A DNA stretch of 64,000 nucleotides from Ceratopteris richardii. Taxonomy: Eukaryota; Streptophyta; Polypodiopsida; Polypodiales; Pteridaceae. The stretch lies in NCBI GenBank assembly GCA_020310875.1, contig CM035427.1:86419598-86483597 (forward strand), in the 5' to 3' direction. A model generated the notes under the pieces. It worked only from the letters and a program-made list of their open reading frames with translations. It made no database searches and was not told where the DNA came from. Below are positions 32,061 through 44,435 of this stretch, one piece after another (the first letter of the stretch is position 1; every line of letters starts with the position of its first letter). The translations under genes were made by a program, and so were the position numbers.

Positions 32061-32627
32061 ATGGCCGATTCAACTGCACCAAAAGATTATTCGGATCTCA
32101 CTCCTTCAGTACTGCATACAACCAATCCCAATTACCCTCATCCTACCCCATCGCTAACCGCCCACATCCAGGCCCCTTTTGATGATCACCAGATCAAGAC
32201 ATTGCCTGCAAACCCAACCATCCCGACATTGCCTGCAAACCCAACCACCGTCGATTTGACTCCACCACTCCTCACTCCAATTCTCAACATTCCCACTTAT
32301 TCGGTTCAATCGGATTCCACTGCCATCTATTCTCCACCTCCACTCCCTCGCCGTCGTTCTCCTTCTCCATCTGCTTCTCAGTCATACCAACTCAATTCAC
32401 CTTCAGGAGATTATATGCGACTTTTCTTCCACCCGATTTAGATCTGCACATTCGTATTCACTTGTCCCTACCCACCATCGAACTCCGTCGTCTCTTTTCA
32501 GCCGAAAATCTTCAGCAGGCGGGTCTCTGGGGATTAGCAAATGTTTTCCTGAATGATCCTTCCACTGATAGAGATGTCTATGAGGCTCTTCGCCTCTTTC
32601 CTAATTTTCGAACAGGCACTCTCTAGA
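32061..32627 (+). pseudogene. Unrecognised frameshifted coding stretch
   Basis: An ATG with a good plant start context (ACAACTATGGCC) opens 126 codons to 32441, rich in Pro, Thr and Ser, with a duplicated short segment (LPANPT twice). Near the end another frame takes over without a gap: it reads RRLYATFLPPDLDLHI, IELRRLFSAENLQQAGLWGL and YEALRLFPNFRTGTL to a TAG at about 32625. The second part looks like real folded protein, helical with a balanced composition. I recognise no family. It may be a captured host gene piece, a remnant 3' ORF of TE5, or the 5' part of TE6. Confidence 0.45.
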
Positions 32628-32649
32628 CATATTGCAGTTAATTGTTCAA

Positions 32650-34650
32650 ACAAGAGAACAAACTCTAGGGTTGCAGCCACCCTTGTAGAGTAGGGAAACA
32701 AGGAAGTCCAATTGTAAAAGAGATCGTACAGCTGGACCATGCTATAAGAAAGGATATGATAATTCTAGCTACACCCATAGAAACATGTATTGCAACTGTC
32801 AAGTTAATCATGCCCAAGAAGACCCTTTCCCTTATAGCCCTAGTAGATTCAAGAGCCTCCTCATGTTTCATCGATGAAGGATTCGTTAAGAAACATGGAA
32901 TTCCTATACTTCGAAAGAACAAACCAGAAGTAACTAAAGTATTAGATGGATGATCTCTAGCATTTGGGAACATAACCAAGGAAACCACACCATTAAGAGT
33001 ACACCTTGGTGACCATGAATCCCACATATGTTTCAATGTAATATTGAGCCCAATACATCTAGTTATCATTGGAATGCCTTGGTTAAAGAGGCATAATCCA
33101 AAAATTAATTGGGAAAAGAATAAAATCACCTGTCGAGATATCCATAAGAACCTAATATATGTCAGAGCCAAAGCCTTTATACATGCAGTAAGCAAGGAAC
33201 CAACATATATGATCTATGCCATACTAGCTCAAGAATCCAAGAAAGATGATCCAATGAAGCTACCCAATCAGTACAAAGGCTTTGAAGATATTTTTGAAAA
33301 GAAGAATGCAGATATCCTCCCACAGCATAGACCTTATGATTGTGCCATAGATCTTCAAGAGGGAGCTCAACCACCCTTTGGACCAATCTAGAGACTATCC
33401 CCAGAAGAACTTATAGAACTACGCAAGAACATTGATGAGAATCTAGCAAAGGGGTTTATCAAACACTCAAAGTCTCCACTAGCAGCTCCTATTTTATTTA
33501 TAAAGAAGAAGGGTGGGACTCTCTGGATGTGTGTAGACTATCGTGGATTGAATAAAGTCATTACAAAGAACATATACCCTCTACCACTCCTATCAGAACT
33601 CTTGGAATGCCTTGGAAAAGCAAAGTTCTTCACGAAGGTTGACCTTCGAGGAGCTTACAAGCTTGTCAAGATCAGAGAAGCAGATGAATAGAAGACATCA
33701 TTTCGAACAAGGTATGGCCATTTTGAATATGTAGTTATGCCATTCGGTCCCACAAATGCTCCAACTATCTTCCAATATATGATGACTAATATCTTTTGAG
33801 AGTAGTTCAATGATTTTGTTGTAATATACCTTGATGATATCTTGATATTCTCCAAAAATCTAGAGGATCATGAATGTCATGTAAAGATAGTCCTAGAGAA
33901 ACTAAGAGAAAAAGGATTATATGCACAATTGGAGAAGTGCTCTTTCCATTAGATAGCAATGGAATCTTTAGGATACATTGTATCAGATAAAGGAATTTTT
34001 ATGGACCCTAAGAAGATAGAGACAATCCTTGATTGGCAACCACCTTCGAGTGTTCAAGATGTACAATGTTTTTTAGGGTTTGCCAATTTTTACACGACAT
34101 TCATCAGAGATTACTCCAAAATAGTGACACCCCTTACCAAGCTTACAAGGAACACAAAATTCTCATGGAATGAAGATGCAAAGAAAGCCTTCTAGACCCT
34201 AAAATCATCATTCACTATTGCTCCAATTCTAGTTGACCTTGACTCTACCAAGCTTTTTTCTTAGAGATAGATGCATTAGACTTCGCCTTGGGGCCGATCA
34301 TATTCCAACATGGGGATGATGGAAACCTACACCCCATTGCATATCATTCAAGGAACTTCTCTCCTCTAGATCTTAACTATTAAATCTATTATAAATATCT
34401 TCTTGCGATCGTAGATGCATTTGATACCCGACATCACCGTCTAGAAGGAGTAGCTCGTAAAGCTATTGTATACATAGATCATAAAAATTTAGAGTAATTT
34501 ATGACTACCCGCATCCTCAATAGAAGGCAATCTCGATGGAGTAACTTTCTATCCAGGTTTCATTTTTTCATCACATATTGTCCAAGACACCAGTACTATC
34601 AATCAGATGTCTTGTAGAGAAGATCTTATCTTGCACCGAAGAAAGTCGAA
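32650..34650 (+). pseudogene. TE6: Ty3/gypsy pol relic (protease, RT, RNase H)
   Basis: One frame can be followed from about 32680 to 34250, broken by stops at 32951, 33389, 33689, 33797, 33950 and 34193, then shifted. Protease: LVDSRASSCFIDEGFV, with Arg for Gly after Asp-Ser, and [56 protein letters not shown], the catalytic YLDD, LGYIVSDKGI, FLGFANFY. RNase H: DALDFALGPIIFQ, LHPIAYHSRNFSP, IDHKNLE and [11 protein letters not shown]. Integrase, gag and LTRs were not found. The wording of the motifs (DLRGAY, ARW.FLSRF, HSRKFSP-like) recalls the Tf1/sushi-like branch common in fungi and animals and known from non-flowering plants. Confidence 0.82.
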
Positions 34651-35018
34651 GAGGTCAACAAGAGAAACCTCTCTCTTTTTAGTTACAGACACTGAATGAT
34701 GGTTAAGCTCCTAGGAAATTCTACAAACATAAATTTAGAAAAGTATAGAATCAGATTTTTACAAAATATGGGTAGTCATACAGAGAGAAACCTAACATAC
34801 CTCTAGGATACTTACATCCTATGGCCATCTAAGGATAGGCATATGAGGAATTAAGGTGTATCCATTTGTATTTACTTTGGGAAGGTCGAATCAACTATGC
34901 ACATGTAGCATCTATGCACATGTAGGATCTATGAATGAGGGACTCATGTGAGGAGAAGGTCGATTTGTCACGTCAGGGAATATAAGTGTGTGTGGTTGTG
35001 GGGGGAAGGTGGGATAAA

Positions 35019-35020
<2 letters not shown>
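34651..35020. other. Short intergenic stretch
   Basis: No recognisable coding. A small direct repeat of CTATGCACATGTAG lies near 34893-34924. Confidence 0.4.

Positions 35021-35104
<84 letters not shown>
35021..35104. repeat. (CT)n microsatellite, about 42 units
   Basis: An almost pure CT run of about 84 bases. It is one of three long CT tracts in the window. Confidence 0.98.
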
Positions 35105-35105
<1 letters not shown>

Positions 35106-35199
35106 GATTCTCAAGACTTTGGAAAGCTATAAAATTTTTAAAATGAAAGGGAAAAGAAAAAAAACAATTCTGTTGTATGTGTGTGTGCCAATGCGCTAT

Positions 35200-35640
35200 G
35201 GTGGGCTAGTAGGTGGATGGGATCATCCTATTTGGGTGGGAGGACCATGAGCCATAGCTAGTTTCACCATAGGCTTGAAATGTGGAGTCTGTGTCTTTAT
35301 CCTATCTACACACCATAGCTGGTTGGTAGGTAGGTGGAGCCGTCTTAGCGAGGCATTCATGACCACGAGCCACATCCAGCTTTGCTATGGGCTAGCATCT
35401 ATATGTTGTGTGTATATTGTGTTTGTGTGTCCTACACTATGTTGGTAGGTAGGTGGATCTTGGTTGGGTAGTCAAGACCATGGAGCACATCTAGCTTCGC
35501 TACGGGCTAGCTTCCATATGTTGTGTATATGTTGTGTTTGTGTGTTGCATGCTATGTTGTGTTGGTAGATGGGTGGAATAAACTTGACTGGGTGGTTGAA
35601 GCCGTGAGTTGCATCCAATTGCAACATAGGCCAATGTCTA
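35200..35640. repeat. Diverged tandem repeat, about 115-125 bp unit
   Basis: Four decayed copies contain GGTAGGTAGGTGGA-like and CACATC(C/T)AGCTT(T/C)GCTA(T/C)GGGCTAG-like blocks, with CCATGAGCCA-type starts near 35247, 35362, 35489 and 35602. A TTGTGTTTGTGTG block sits between them in two copies. There is no coding potential. Confidence 0.7.
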
Positions 35641-36739
35641 ATAATTAAGAAAAAAACTTTACACATGGAGATATTTCCCACTCCTAAGGGGGAGAGAGAG
35701 GACAGGGTGGTGATCTCGTAAAAGGGAATGTGATATGCATGCATGGTTTTGTTTGGGATATGATGGTTTATGAGAAATCAACCAACTCTAAGACAACACT
35801 CATGAGGTCACATATATTGTATACGCATAGAAGATGAGACCTTAGCAAGCTGGTATGGCAGATATTTCCTCAAAGACGTGTTATTCTAGGGTTTTCATGT
35901 AGGGCTTGGCTTGTACTTGTGTCTCGATGACTTCCATAGGACAAGGATGGGGATTCTTAGGGAATCTTGAACCATAGGTTATCTATAAATAGTGGGTAGT
36001 ATTGGCAATAAGGGGGTATGCATTTTGGGTATTTTGCATCTCTTACTTAATTTTGTTTCAGTGTGACATTGTTCATTTCAATATTTTCCACATTCTTGTT
36101 TTATCACGATAACTATTGGAATTTGTAAGAAGTACAATGGGTCGAGGTATCAAAGGTATGCATCTGATTGGGGTTGGATATATGCTTAGCAAAGTGAAAG
36201 TTGAATGAACGAATGAGTGTGTGTATTGTGCATTAAAGAACATGTGATGTATGTGTGATTCTGGTTTGCTAGATGATTATTTCATCAATAACAAGGTCTA
36301 TAACAAGGTCTAGTCTCTCCAATAAGTGCAGGTGAACTGAGTAGTGGCTATTACGATGGATAAGCATAAGGTATGAAAAAAACTTATATGATTGATACAT
36401 TTTGTTGATGTCTAAGCTATATTTGCAGGGACAATCGCTCGTCAAGGACGACTTCAAAAATAAATGGAGGGGAGTATGTAGGCTCTATGAATTGTTGGGT
36501 TTTTTTGCATGAACATGTTTCCATTTTGTAGAATATATGGTTCTTTTAGGCGTTTTGCAAAGGAGAAATGCTCTTCAGCAATATCAAACTACGATGAAAC
36601 GTGGTAGCTTAGTGGAGAGTAAGGGTTTCCCATAGTTTCTTATTATGCTTAGAGTGGGACAAAAAATGCAATGTTGAAGAGGTTGATATGAAGAGTTGTG
36701 AATTAAGGAGCTAGTGGCATGGCATCTCAATGCAATAGG
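35641..36739. other. Intergenic stretch, nothing assignable
   Basis: AT-rich with short random ORFs only. No transposon motif or RNA gene was recognised. Confidence 0.5.
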
Positions 36740-36941
36740 AAAATGAAGCTTCAATGACAGATCTAAAGCTCATTGGAGTGTAGAAGAATGTAGGCAAACA
36801 AAGTAATGTTAGGTTGAGCAATGCCAACAGTAGCAGGATATGTAGAAAATGAAGCTTCAATAATGGATCTAAAGCTCATTAGAAGAATGTAGACAAACAA
36901 AGTAATGTTGGGAGCAATGCCAACAGTAGCAGGATATGAAG
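36740..36941. repeat. Tandem duplication of about 100 bp
   Basis: The copies at 36740-36845 and 36846-36941 both run from AAAATGAAGCTTCAAT to GCAGGATATG. The second is about 10 bases shorter because of small deletions. Confidence 0.9.
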
Positions 36942-39100
36942 TTAAGTATCTTGAGAGTAGTCTTGTGGTAGGTGAGCTTGTTGTTCTTGGTAACATGAAA
37001 GAAAATTATGTATCTTTCTTTGTGCATGGGGATTCCAATAAATCAATTGGAAGTTGGAATTAGTGTTAGTGGTATGGCTTTTGCTTCTTTTCATGTGGGC
37101 GCATGATAGAAATGAAGCAATTCCACTGAGCAAGTAATTTTGTAAATTGATACTTTTACCTTATGGAGGATGAGTTTTTTTAATGCTATGTGTTTTCTTT
37201 TTTATGGCAAATATGTAGGTGTGTTAGAGCAACGAGATGAGGCTGTTTCCACCATTTTGTTGGCAGGCCTATTATAGCTCAGCTATCCTTGTCACAAGAG
37301 GGATTTGACCCATTTTGCAGTCAAGAGGAAGATTTCAATAAAAGTTATTTTTATGGTATGCTTGATGCACCTTGGCTGCCTTGGTCAGAGAGGGCACTTG
37401 GTGGCGTCACAGCCAATTTCCATATACCTATTAGTTAGCGATATCTTACTCCAACTTGGAAGCAAGCCATTTCAGTATGTGCAAACTCCATGTACCTCTA
37501 TTCATGTAGTTTCTCTAATGTGGACTATATTCAAAGGTAAATAAGATTTAGAATGGGTAATCCAAAGTGTGTGAACACTCTCACTTTAGCAATGATCAGG
37601 ATCTTGGTTGGCTCACAAATTGTATGTGTTCAGAATATGTTCCTTGTGATCATGCAATGCAACTATAGTTGATATCTATCATTCAATTTCCTTAACATAA
37701 GGCCATAGGCATAGAATCCTGCTGTAGTAATCCATGTCCGAATAGGAAGTGTGTAGAAAGGACACTCTGATTGAGTTGAGATGGTCCTACACCAATGTGC
37801 AATGACTTTTCTTGAGGCAGCTTTGCAACCTCAACCTTGTTGTTTTCAGTTGAGAGCCCATGAGCATTCACTTCACTACGTAATATTAAGCAAATGGGCA
37901 GTGAGGAGTTGTTATGTGCAAACATATAAAGAGGAAGAACATCACCCTTATGAAGTTAACATACAATGTTTTTTTTTTTTGTTGTTGTGGCATGCTTATG
38001 ACTTGCCAAATCTAACCATCGAGTAGTGTTCATCTGGATAAAGCTATTGAGATAAGGTTTGCATTTAGTTTCAGATTCTTTTTGTCCAATCTTTGGAATT
38101 ACTCATAACCAATTACGATCAAACTTCTGTTTTTTCTCAGTGTATATCATGATGTTTTGGCAACGAAGAAAAGAAAAACCTCTCATTTGACTGTTCAAGT
38201 ATGCCATGACCATAATTGATGCTAAGTATGCTTGTTGTATGTATATTGATGTGGTGAAAGAGTAAAGATATTACAAAGCTTGATTGACACGATGGAAAAG
38301 ACGAAAAGTATCTCTCCTTTGAACCAAAAACATTCCCGTTGTCGGTGGCTTTTCTACGGGTCTCTATGTGGCTACATGTGGGTGCTTCTAGAATGCTTTA
38401 GGGCATGAGATGTGAAGTAAGTTGAAGGCCTACTGTTGTGCCATTGGAAGAAAATATTCAAAAATCGGAGAATCAATAGTTTCTTCATCTACGGAAGTGT
38501 GTGCGATTGATGTATTTTTTTCTAGATTGTATTCTACTCGATAGGAATATTTCTACATCAATGTGAAACTTCTATAGAACATAAATTTACATGAGCAGAA
38601 GACAAATTTATATCCATTAATGAACAATTATGAAAATGAATCTAAAAGAGTAGTGATAGTAAAGTCCTATACAAAATATATGATCAAAACGAAGATATCC
38701 AAGTAGTTTCAAGTTTTAATAAACTAAGTCCACCCAAATGGAAAGATGGATGAAAACTCAAGCATCTGCAGCCCCCAACGACAGCAAACACTTATTCTCT
38801 CTCCAACTTCTCATAGATTTTTGCAATTGATTTGTAATATCTCATAACTCTTGTACTGATCTATAGAAGAAAACATTCGGAAAAAAATGATACTTACTTT
38901 TTATGAAAAATAAATAAACACACATGTATCTATTTCTACTTTCCTAACTTTTTCTCTTATAGACAAAATTCAACCACTTGAATTCAATGTTTGGAAGTTC
39001 TTTCAATGTTACACAATAGCCAATGTCATTCAAATCATTATGGACATACTAATTCAAACATGATTCATACATACAACGGCACAAAGGCACAAATATTCAT
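36942..39100. other. Intergenic stretch, nothing assignable
   Basis: No recognisable gene. An 11-base T run lies near 37970. The phrase GAAAACATTCGGAAAAA at about 38870 recurs at about 63247, so this zone and the right end of the window share a dispersed repeat. Confidence 0.5.
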
Positions 39101-39500
39101 GATCACACATTGACTAGTGTATGCACAATTGCACAATATAAACTCACGTACTTATAAAGATACCTGTGCATGTTCACACATATGCAAACATACATAAAAC
39201 TCACACAGTTATATGTATACTCAAATTGACTCACACACTCATAATATTGTGCATGAAAACACATACATTCATATATGAACAAGCATAGAGTCATATACAT
39301 GCACATCTCTAAGCAGAAATATCCACATATGCACTCACTTAGTCGCACACACAATGCGAATGCACACATTGAGAAGCATATGCATACAAACACAATGCAT
39401 ACATACCTACACATAATAGCATGCATGCACATGAAACTCTTCAAGAACACACATTTGCATAGTTATGCACACATGCACAGGCTCACACACTCGCATTGAC
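39100..39500. repeat. CA-rich low-complexity zone
   Basis: Dense in ACACA, CATGCACA and CATACA words without a fixed unit. The long ORFs through it are products of composition. Confidence 0.8.
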
Positions 39501-39662
39501 ATAATCACATGCAGATACAGATGTCAATAAGTCTCCATCCTTTAGACACGTAATACATTTCTATGTCCATATGCATATAGACGTAATATTATACTCTCAT
39601 TCTTAAATCATTATGATGCACAAAAATATGATGGGCTCTATGCAAAACATAAAAATATAACT

Positions 39663-39891
<229 letters not shown>

Positions 39892-40175
39892 GCCACTCTC
39901 GAGCAATAGCAAAACTGAAAGAGCACAAGAAATGGCAAATAGCATTATTTATTCTTCCGATTCTCTTGAGTTATCAAAAAAATGTCTTCAAATAAATGAG
40001 TTTCAAAACATATCGAAACCTATGCATTTCAATGAATAAGCTTTGAATGTATCCTTGAGATTGATACAATCTGCATTCATGCAAGATAAAGGACTTCTTG
40101 AATGAGGATACACATAGCCTTTTTCAATCATCTATTATAGCACAATAAAAGCATCCATAAATTTTGTTCATGCAT

Positions 40176-41241
40176 TGTTGGGAGAGATGGATGGATACCT
40201 CAAGGAAGTGAGGTGGTACAACCAAAACCTGCTTTGTACCTGCCCTATTTCGCTTAAGGTTTATGTAGTAGACCCGCTTAACTTAAAAATGACACAAATA
40301 AAGTACCTATGTACTTTGGAGATGATGCTTCAAACAATTGAATCAAAACAGATAACTTTGCAAATAGCTAGTGATCAAAAACTTGCTATTTTGGTCTTGA
40401 CACTTGCTAGATCTTTTGCTCAGTGCTCAGAGTACAGTAGAAATTGATCACAATCCTTTTGAGGGTATCTAATTAGCTTAGGTAGCTAATTCTTACAAGT
40501 GGAATCACTTAAAATGATAGACCACACATTGAGAAATCAATTTAGCACTTGGATGCTTACCCCCAACTTTTTAGGAACTTAGTAGAGAATGACCAGAGAG
40601 CACTTCGACATGGATTTATCCCAATTGGCTGAAACAAATAACTTGGAAATTTGGTAGCATGAAGTAGACTCTGAGCTGGTTCCAGCAAGCTATAGATCAT
40701 GGAAAATGATGGAGAGATCACTAAGATATGATCATTCAACATTCCCTGTACTGAGTGGACATAGCAGAGAAATCAATAGTGATACTCAATGATATATATG
40801 TATTATGGAACAAGATTTTACAGATTATTGGCAAGGAATTGATGCCAAATGATAGTGACATGAGTATTCAATGAAGTGAGCTACTCAAATCCAATAATTG
40901 ATCAATTGAAGAGCTTCAATAGGATGCCTCATGGACCGCGAGTTTACAAGTATCTTTTATAATGACTTTCTTCAAATTTGAATTTGAAATCCAAATTTGG
41001 CTCTCACTAAAAAGTGATCCCATTGATCTAGGAGATATTATCTCAATCCAAATTTGTAACTAATGCTTTATCTAACTCCACGAGTTTTTAGCCTTTTACA
41101 AGATTCTTTAATGAGTTAACCATTTACAAATGGTAAATGATCACACAATTACAAGCAATGGTTCATGTGACTCATCACATGTTTCTTCATATGATTCTTC
41201 AAGTGAAGCCAAATGTGAAGGCTTGTACAATTGCTCCAATA
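40176..41241 (-). repeat. TE7 3' LTR
   Basis: 1,066 bases, matching 45449-46514 along the whole length with scattered substitutions. The minus-strand start is TATTGG instead of TGTTGG, a mutation in the terminal TG. Confidence 0.93.
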
Positions 41242-41278
41242 GCTCCCCCTCAAGCCAAACACCTTGGCTTGTTCTCCT

Positions 41279-41841
41279 TCATGAGTCTTCTTGAATTTCA
41301 TACAATCCAATCATACTTTTAAACCTGCAAAGTTTAGTACCATCAAGTGCTTTGGTCAATAAATCTACACATTGCATATTTGTGGATACATATGCCAATT
41401 GAATCTCGTTGCTTAATAGCTTTTCTCTAACATAGTGATAGTGAACTTCTATATGCTTGGTTCTTGCATGATAGATAGAATTGGTTGCAAGATGCAAAGA
41501 ACTTGTATTGTCACCAAATATCATAGGTGAGTGAGTATGAAGTCCCAAATCTGAATATAGCAATCTGATCCATATGGCTTCTTGTGTAGCATTGGCTAAT
41601 CCCCTATATTCAGAGCCTCTATTGAAGATAAAGCAACAATAGGTTGCTTCATGAAAGACCATGAAATGGGCTTATCACCTACAAAAGAAAGATATCCAGA
41701 AGTACTCCTCCTATCATCCTTACAACCTGCCCAATCTGCATCTGAGTATAGCTTGATGTCTAAAATTGATGTGTATGGAAAGTATAAACCTTGATTTTGA
41801 GTACCCTTGAGATACTTCAAAATCATTTTGGCAGCTTCCAA
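41279..41841 (-). pseudogene. TE7 RNase H
   Basis: ILKYLKGTQNQGLYF, LYSDADWAGCKDDRRSTSGY and KQPIVALSS are in 41841-41596, and the rest (TQEAIWIRLL, FGDNTSSLHLA, HARTKHIEVHYHYVRE, VDLLTKAL) is in an overlapping frame to 41279. One frameshift separates them at about 41610. The C-terminus ends just before the polypurine tract. Confidence 0.9.
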
Positions 41842-42147
41842 GTGAGGTGCTCTATGTTATGCATGAATTGACTTAAGACACTTAGCCCATAATCTATGTC
41901 AATCCTTGTCAATGTTGCATAGTTTGAACTCCCAACTATGCTTTGATATACTACAATGTTTTCAAGCAAATCACCTTCAATTTATGATTTACCTCAGAGG
42001 GATGCTAGCTATCTTGGCATTCTCCAAGTGGAACTTCTTCAACATGTCTTGTACATACTTTCTTTGAGTAATTTAAATTCTAGAATTTTTTTAGACCAAT
42101 CTAAGTCCAAGAAAATACTTCACAAACCCTAGGTCACTGATTTTAAA

Positions 42148-43088
42148 CTACTGCATCATTTGGTTCTTGATTTGTTTGATGCCATTGGCATCACGACCTG
42201 CCAGGATGATGTCGTCAACATACACACATAAATATATCATTTCTGAGTTACTTCTCTTGACAAACAGAGAAGAATCTGGTTTGCTCATTATAAACCCTTG
42301 ATCTTGAAGGTATGTAGTTAACCTATGATTCCATGTCCTAGGTGCTTGTTTACAACCATAGAGAACCTTGTTCAATTTGCACACATAATTTACCTTCCTT
42401 GGGTCTTCATAGCTAGGAGGTTGAGCCATGTAAACCTCCTCTAAAATCCATCCATTGAGAAAAGCATTTTTCACATCCAATTGATACATATTCCAATTCC
42501 TAGATGCAGCTACACTCACCAATACTCTGATGGTCGGCATTTTAGCCACAGGTGAGAATGTTTCTTCATAATCAACTCCTTGGGTTTGTGCAAAACCCTT
42601 AGCCACAAGTCTAGCTTATACCTATTTATGGATCCATTTGAGTTTCTCTTGATTTTGTAAATCCATCTAGATCCAATTACCTTCATTGATGCCTTCTTTG
42701 GTACTAGCTCCCAAGTATCATTCTCTTGGAGCCCTTCTATTTCTTCGTCCATAGCTTCCTTCCATTCTGATTTGGTACTTGCCTCTTCATATGAAGAAGT
42801 TTCTTCAAGTGATGAGTCCTTAGCAAGATAAATGGAATGCTTAGTAACTAATGAAGTATCATAACCATATCTGATTGGTTTCTTACTCTCTCTTTGTGAT
42901 CTCCTCAAGGCTTGGTTGGATGATTGAGGTATGTCTTCCAATCTCTTCATCTTGACCTTGCCCTTTGACTTCCATGCTTTAAACTCCTCCAAGTTGATGG
43001 TGTCCTCATCATCTGAGTTGATGTCTTCAATTGTGCTTGGCTCCTCCTTGGTAAGACTTAGAAATTCCTCTTCCGAATCATATGGCAA
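42148..43088 (-). pseudogene. TE7 reverse transcriptase
   Basis: 43088-42516 carries the acidic linker and the RT start (WKEAMDEEIEGLQENDTW, GSRWIYKIKR). It is shifted near 42610 into 42606-42148, which has GFAQTQGVDYEETFSPV, YQLDVKNAFLNG, LYGCKQAPRTW and an intact catalytic YVDD. The copia RT end continues, broken, to about 41850. Confidence 0.9.
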
Positions 43089-43697
43089 TTTGACCTTCCT
43101 GCATTCACTTTCAAACCAAGAATCATTCTCATCAACACAACATCTATATTGACCATAAAGCCCTTTTTGGATGGATTATAAAACCTGTATCCTTTTTTAT
43201 TTAAATCATTCCCTATGAAGATGCACTTCTCTGCCTTAGGGTCTTGCTTACCTCTAATCTGAGATGGAACATGCACATAAGCAACACATCCAAATATTCT
43301 ACAATGATCAAGTGATGGCCTTCTACCATTCCATGCTTCATATGGGGTCATCCCATCAAGTGATTTGGATGGCAACCTGTTAATAAGATAAGTGGCAATA
43401 GAAACACTCTCTATCCACAAAAAATTAAGTAACCTTTTTTCATTAATCATTGATCTTCTCAGGGGTATACCTTGTAGTAATCTCCCTTTTGATACCTCTG
43501 TCATGCAGGAATGCATCGAATTCATTGGAGAAGTACTCATCTCCTCCATCTGACCTTAATCTCTTTAGACTTCTTCCTATTTGATTTTCCACAACTGCAA
43601 GATACTTCTTGAAGCAATTGAACACTTCATCTTTGTGTTTCATAAAGTACAAGATAGTCCATCTAATGAAATCATCAATGAAAAACACATAATACCT
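43058..43697 (-). pseudogene. TE7 integrase core and C-terminus with catalytic deletion
   Basis: The core has YYVFFIDDF and LRSDGGDEYFSNEF, with the second Asp present. At TRYTPE the frame breaks (about 43450): roughly 45-50 bases normally coding the QQNG....R stretch with the catalytic Glu are missing, and SMINEKRLLNF follows at once. The tail 43549-43058 keeps YEAWNGRRPSLDHCRIFGC and KCIFIGNDLNKKGYRFY. Confidence 0.87.
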
Positions 43698-44435
43698 TCA
43701 GCCTGAAATTGAAGGGTCCTTTCTTGGTCCCCTCACATATGTGTGGACAAGTTCCAAGTAATCCTCATGCATATAGCCTTTCTTTGAGAAGGTTAACTTG
43801 TGTGATTTACCAAACTGACATGCACCACATTTATAGATCATGTGTTGATTGGATACATTAGGTATCCCAAGTACACATTGATCTCCACATATTTGCTTCA
43901 AGGTTCTCTCACCAATGTGCCCTAAAAGTTTATGTCAAAGCTCAAGCTCTGACAATGTTTGATCCTTGTAATTATAAAGTGAAATGTTTCTAGTGTCCTC
44001 AAGCTCAAATGTAAATGATCTACTTGATTTTTCTCCCTTAGCAATTCTCTTGAATCCATGTTGGGGGTCCTCCACAAAAGCTCCATATTTGTTGAACCTA
44101 ACATGCAAACCCTTTTCCACTATTTTTCCAACACTCATCAGATTCTTGGTGATAGTAGGTACATAAAGAACCCTGCTCAATAGATTTCTATTCCCATCAG
44201 AAGTTTTGACATTTCCTACCTTGAACACTAAATGCTTCGTGTCATCACCTATCTATACTTGGTGCTTTCCCTTGGGTTCCTCAAGATCAGAAAGAAGAGC
44301 TGCATTGCCTGCTACATGGTTTGAACAACCTGAGTCAACATAGAAGAGGCGCTCATCATTCATACCGTGTTTTGAAGTCATTATCATAATGAGAAAAGAA
44401 TCCTCTTGATCCTCTATGTAATTGTTGAAGTCCAT
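43698..44435 (-). pseudogene. TE7 protease and GAG-pre-integrase
   Basis: 44435-44253 holds the catalytic site FYVDSGCSNHVAG, and 44228-43935 continues in the same frame after one stop with LYVPTITKNLMSVGKIVEKG. The zinc-binding CGACQFGKSHKL follows at 43901-43698. At the start of the integrase core the sequence reads HTYVRGP where copia integrases have HTDV.GP, so the first catalytic Asp is Tyr. Confidence 0.87.
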
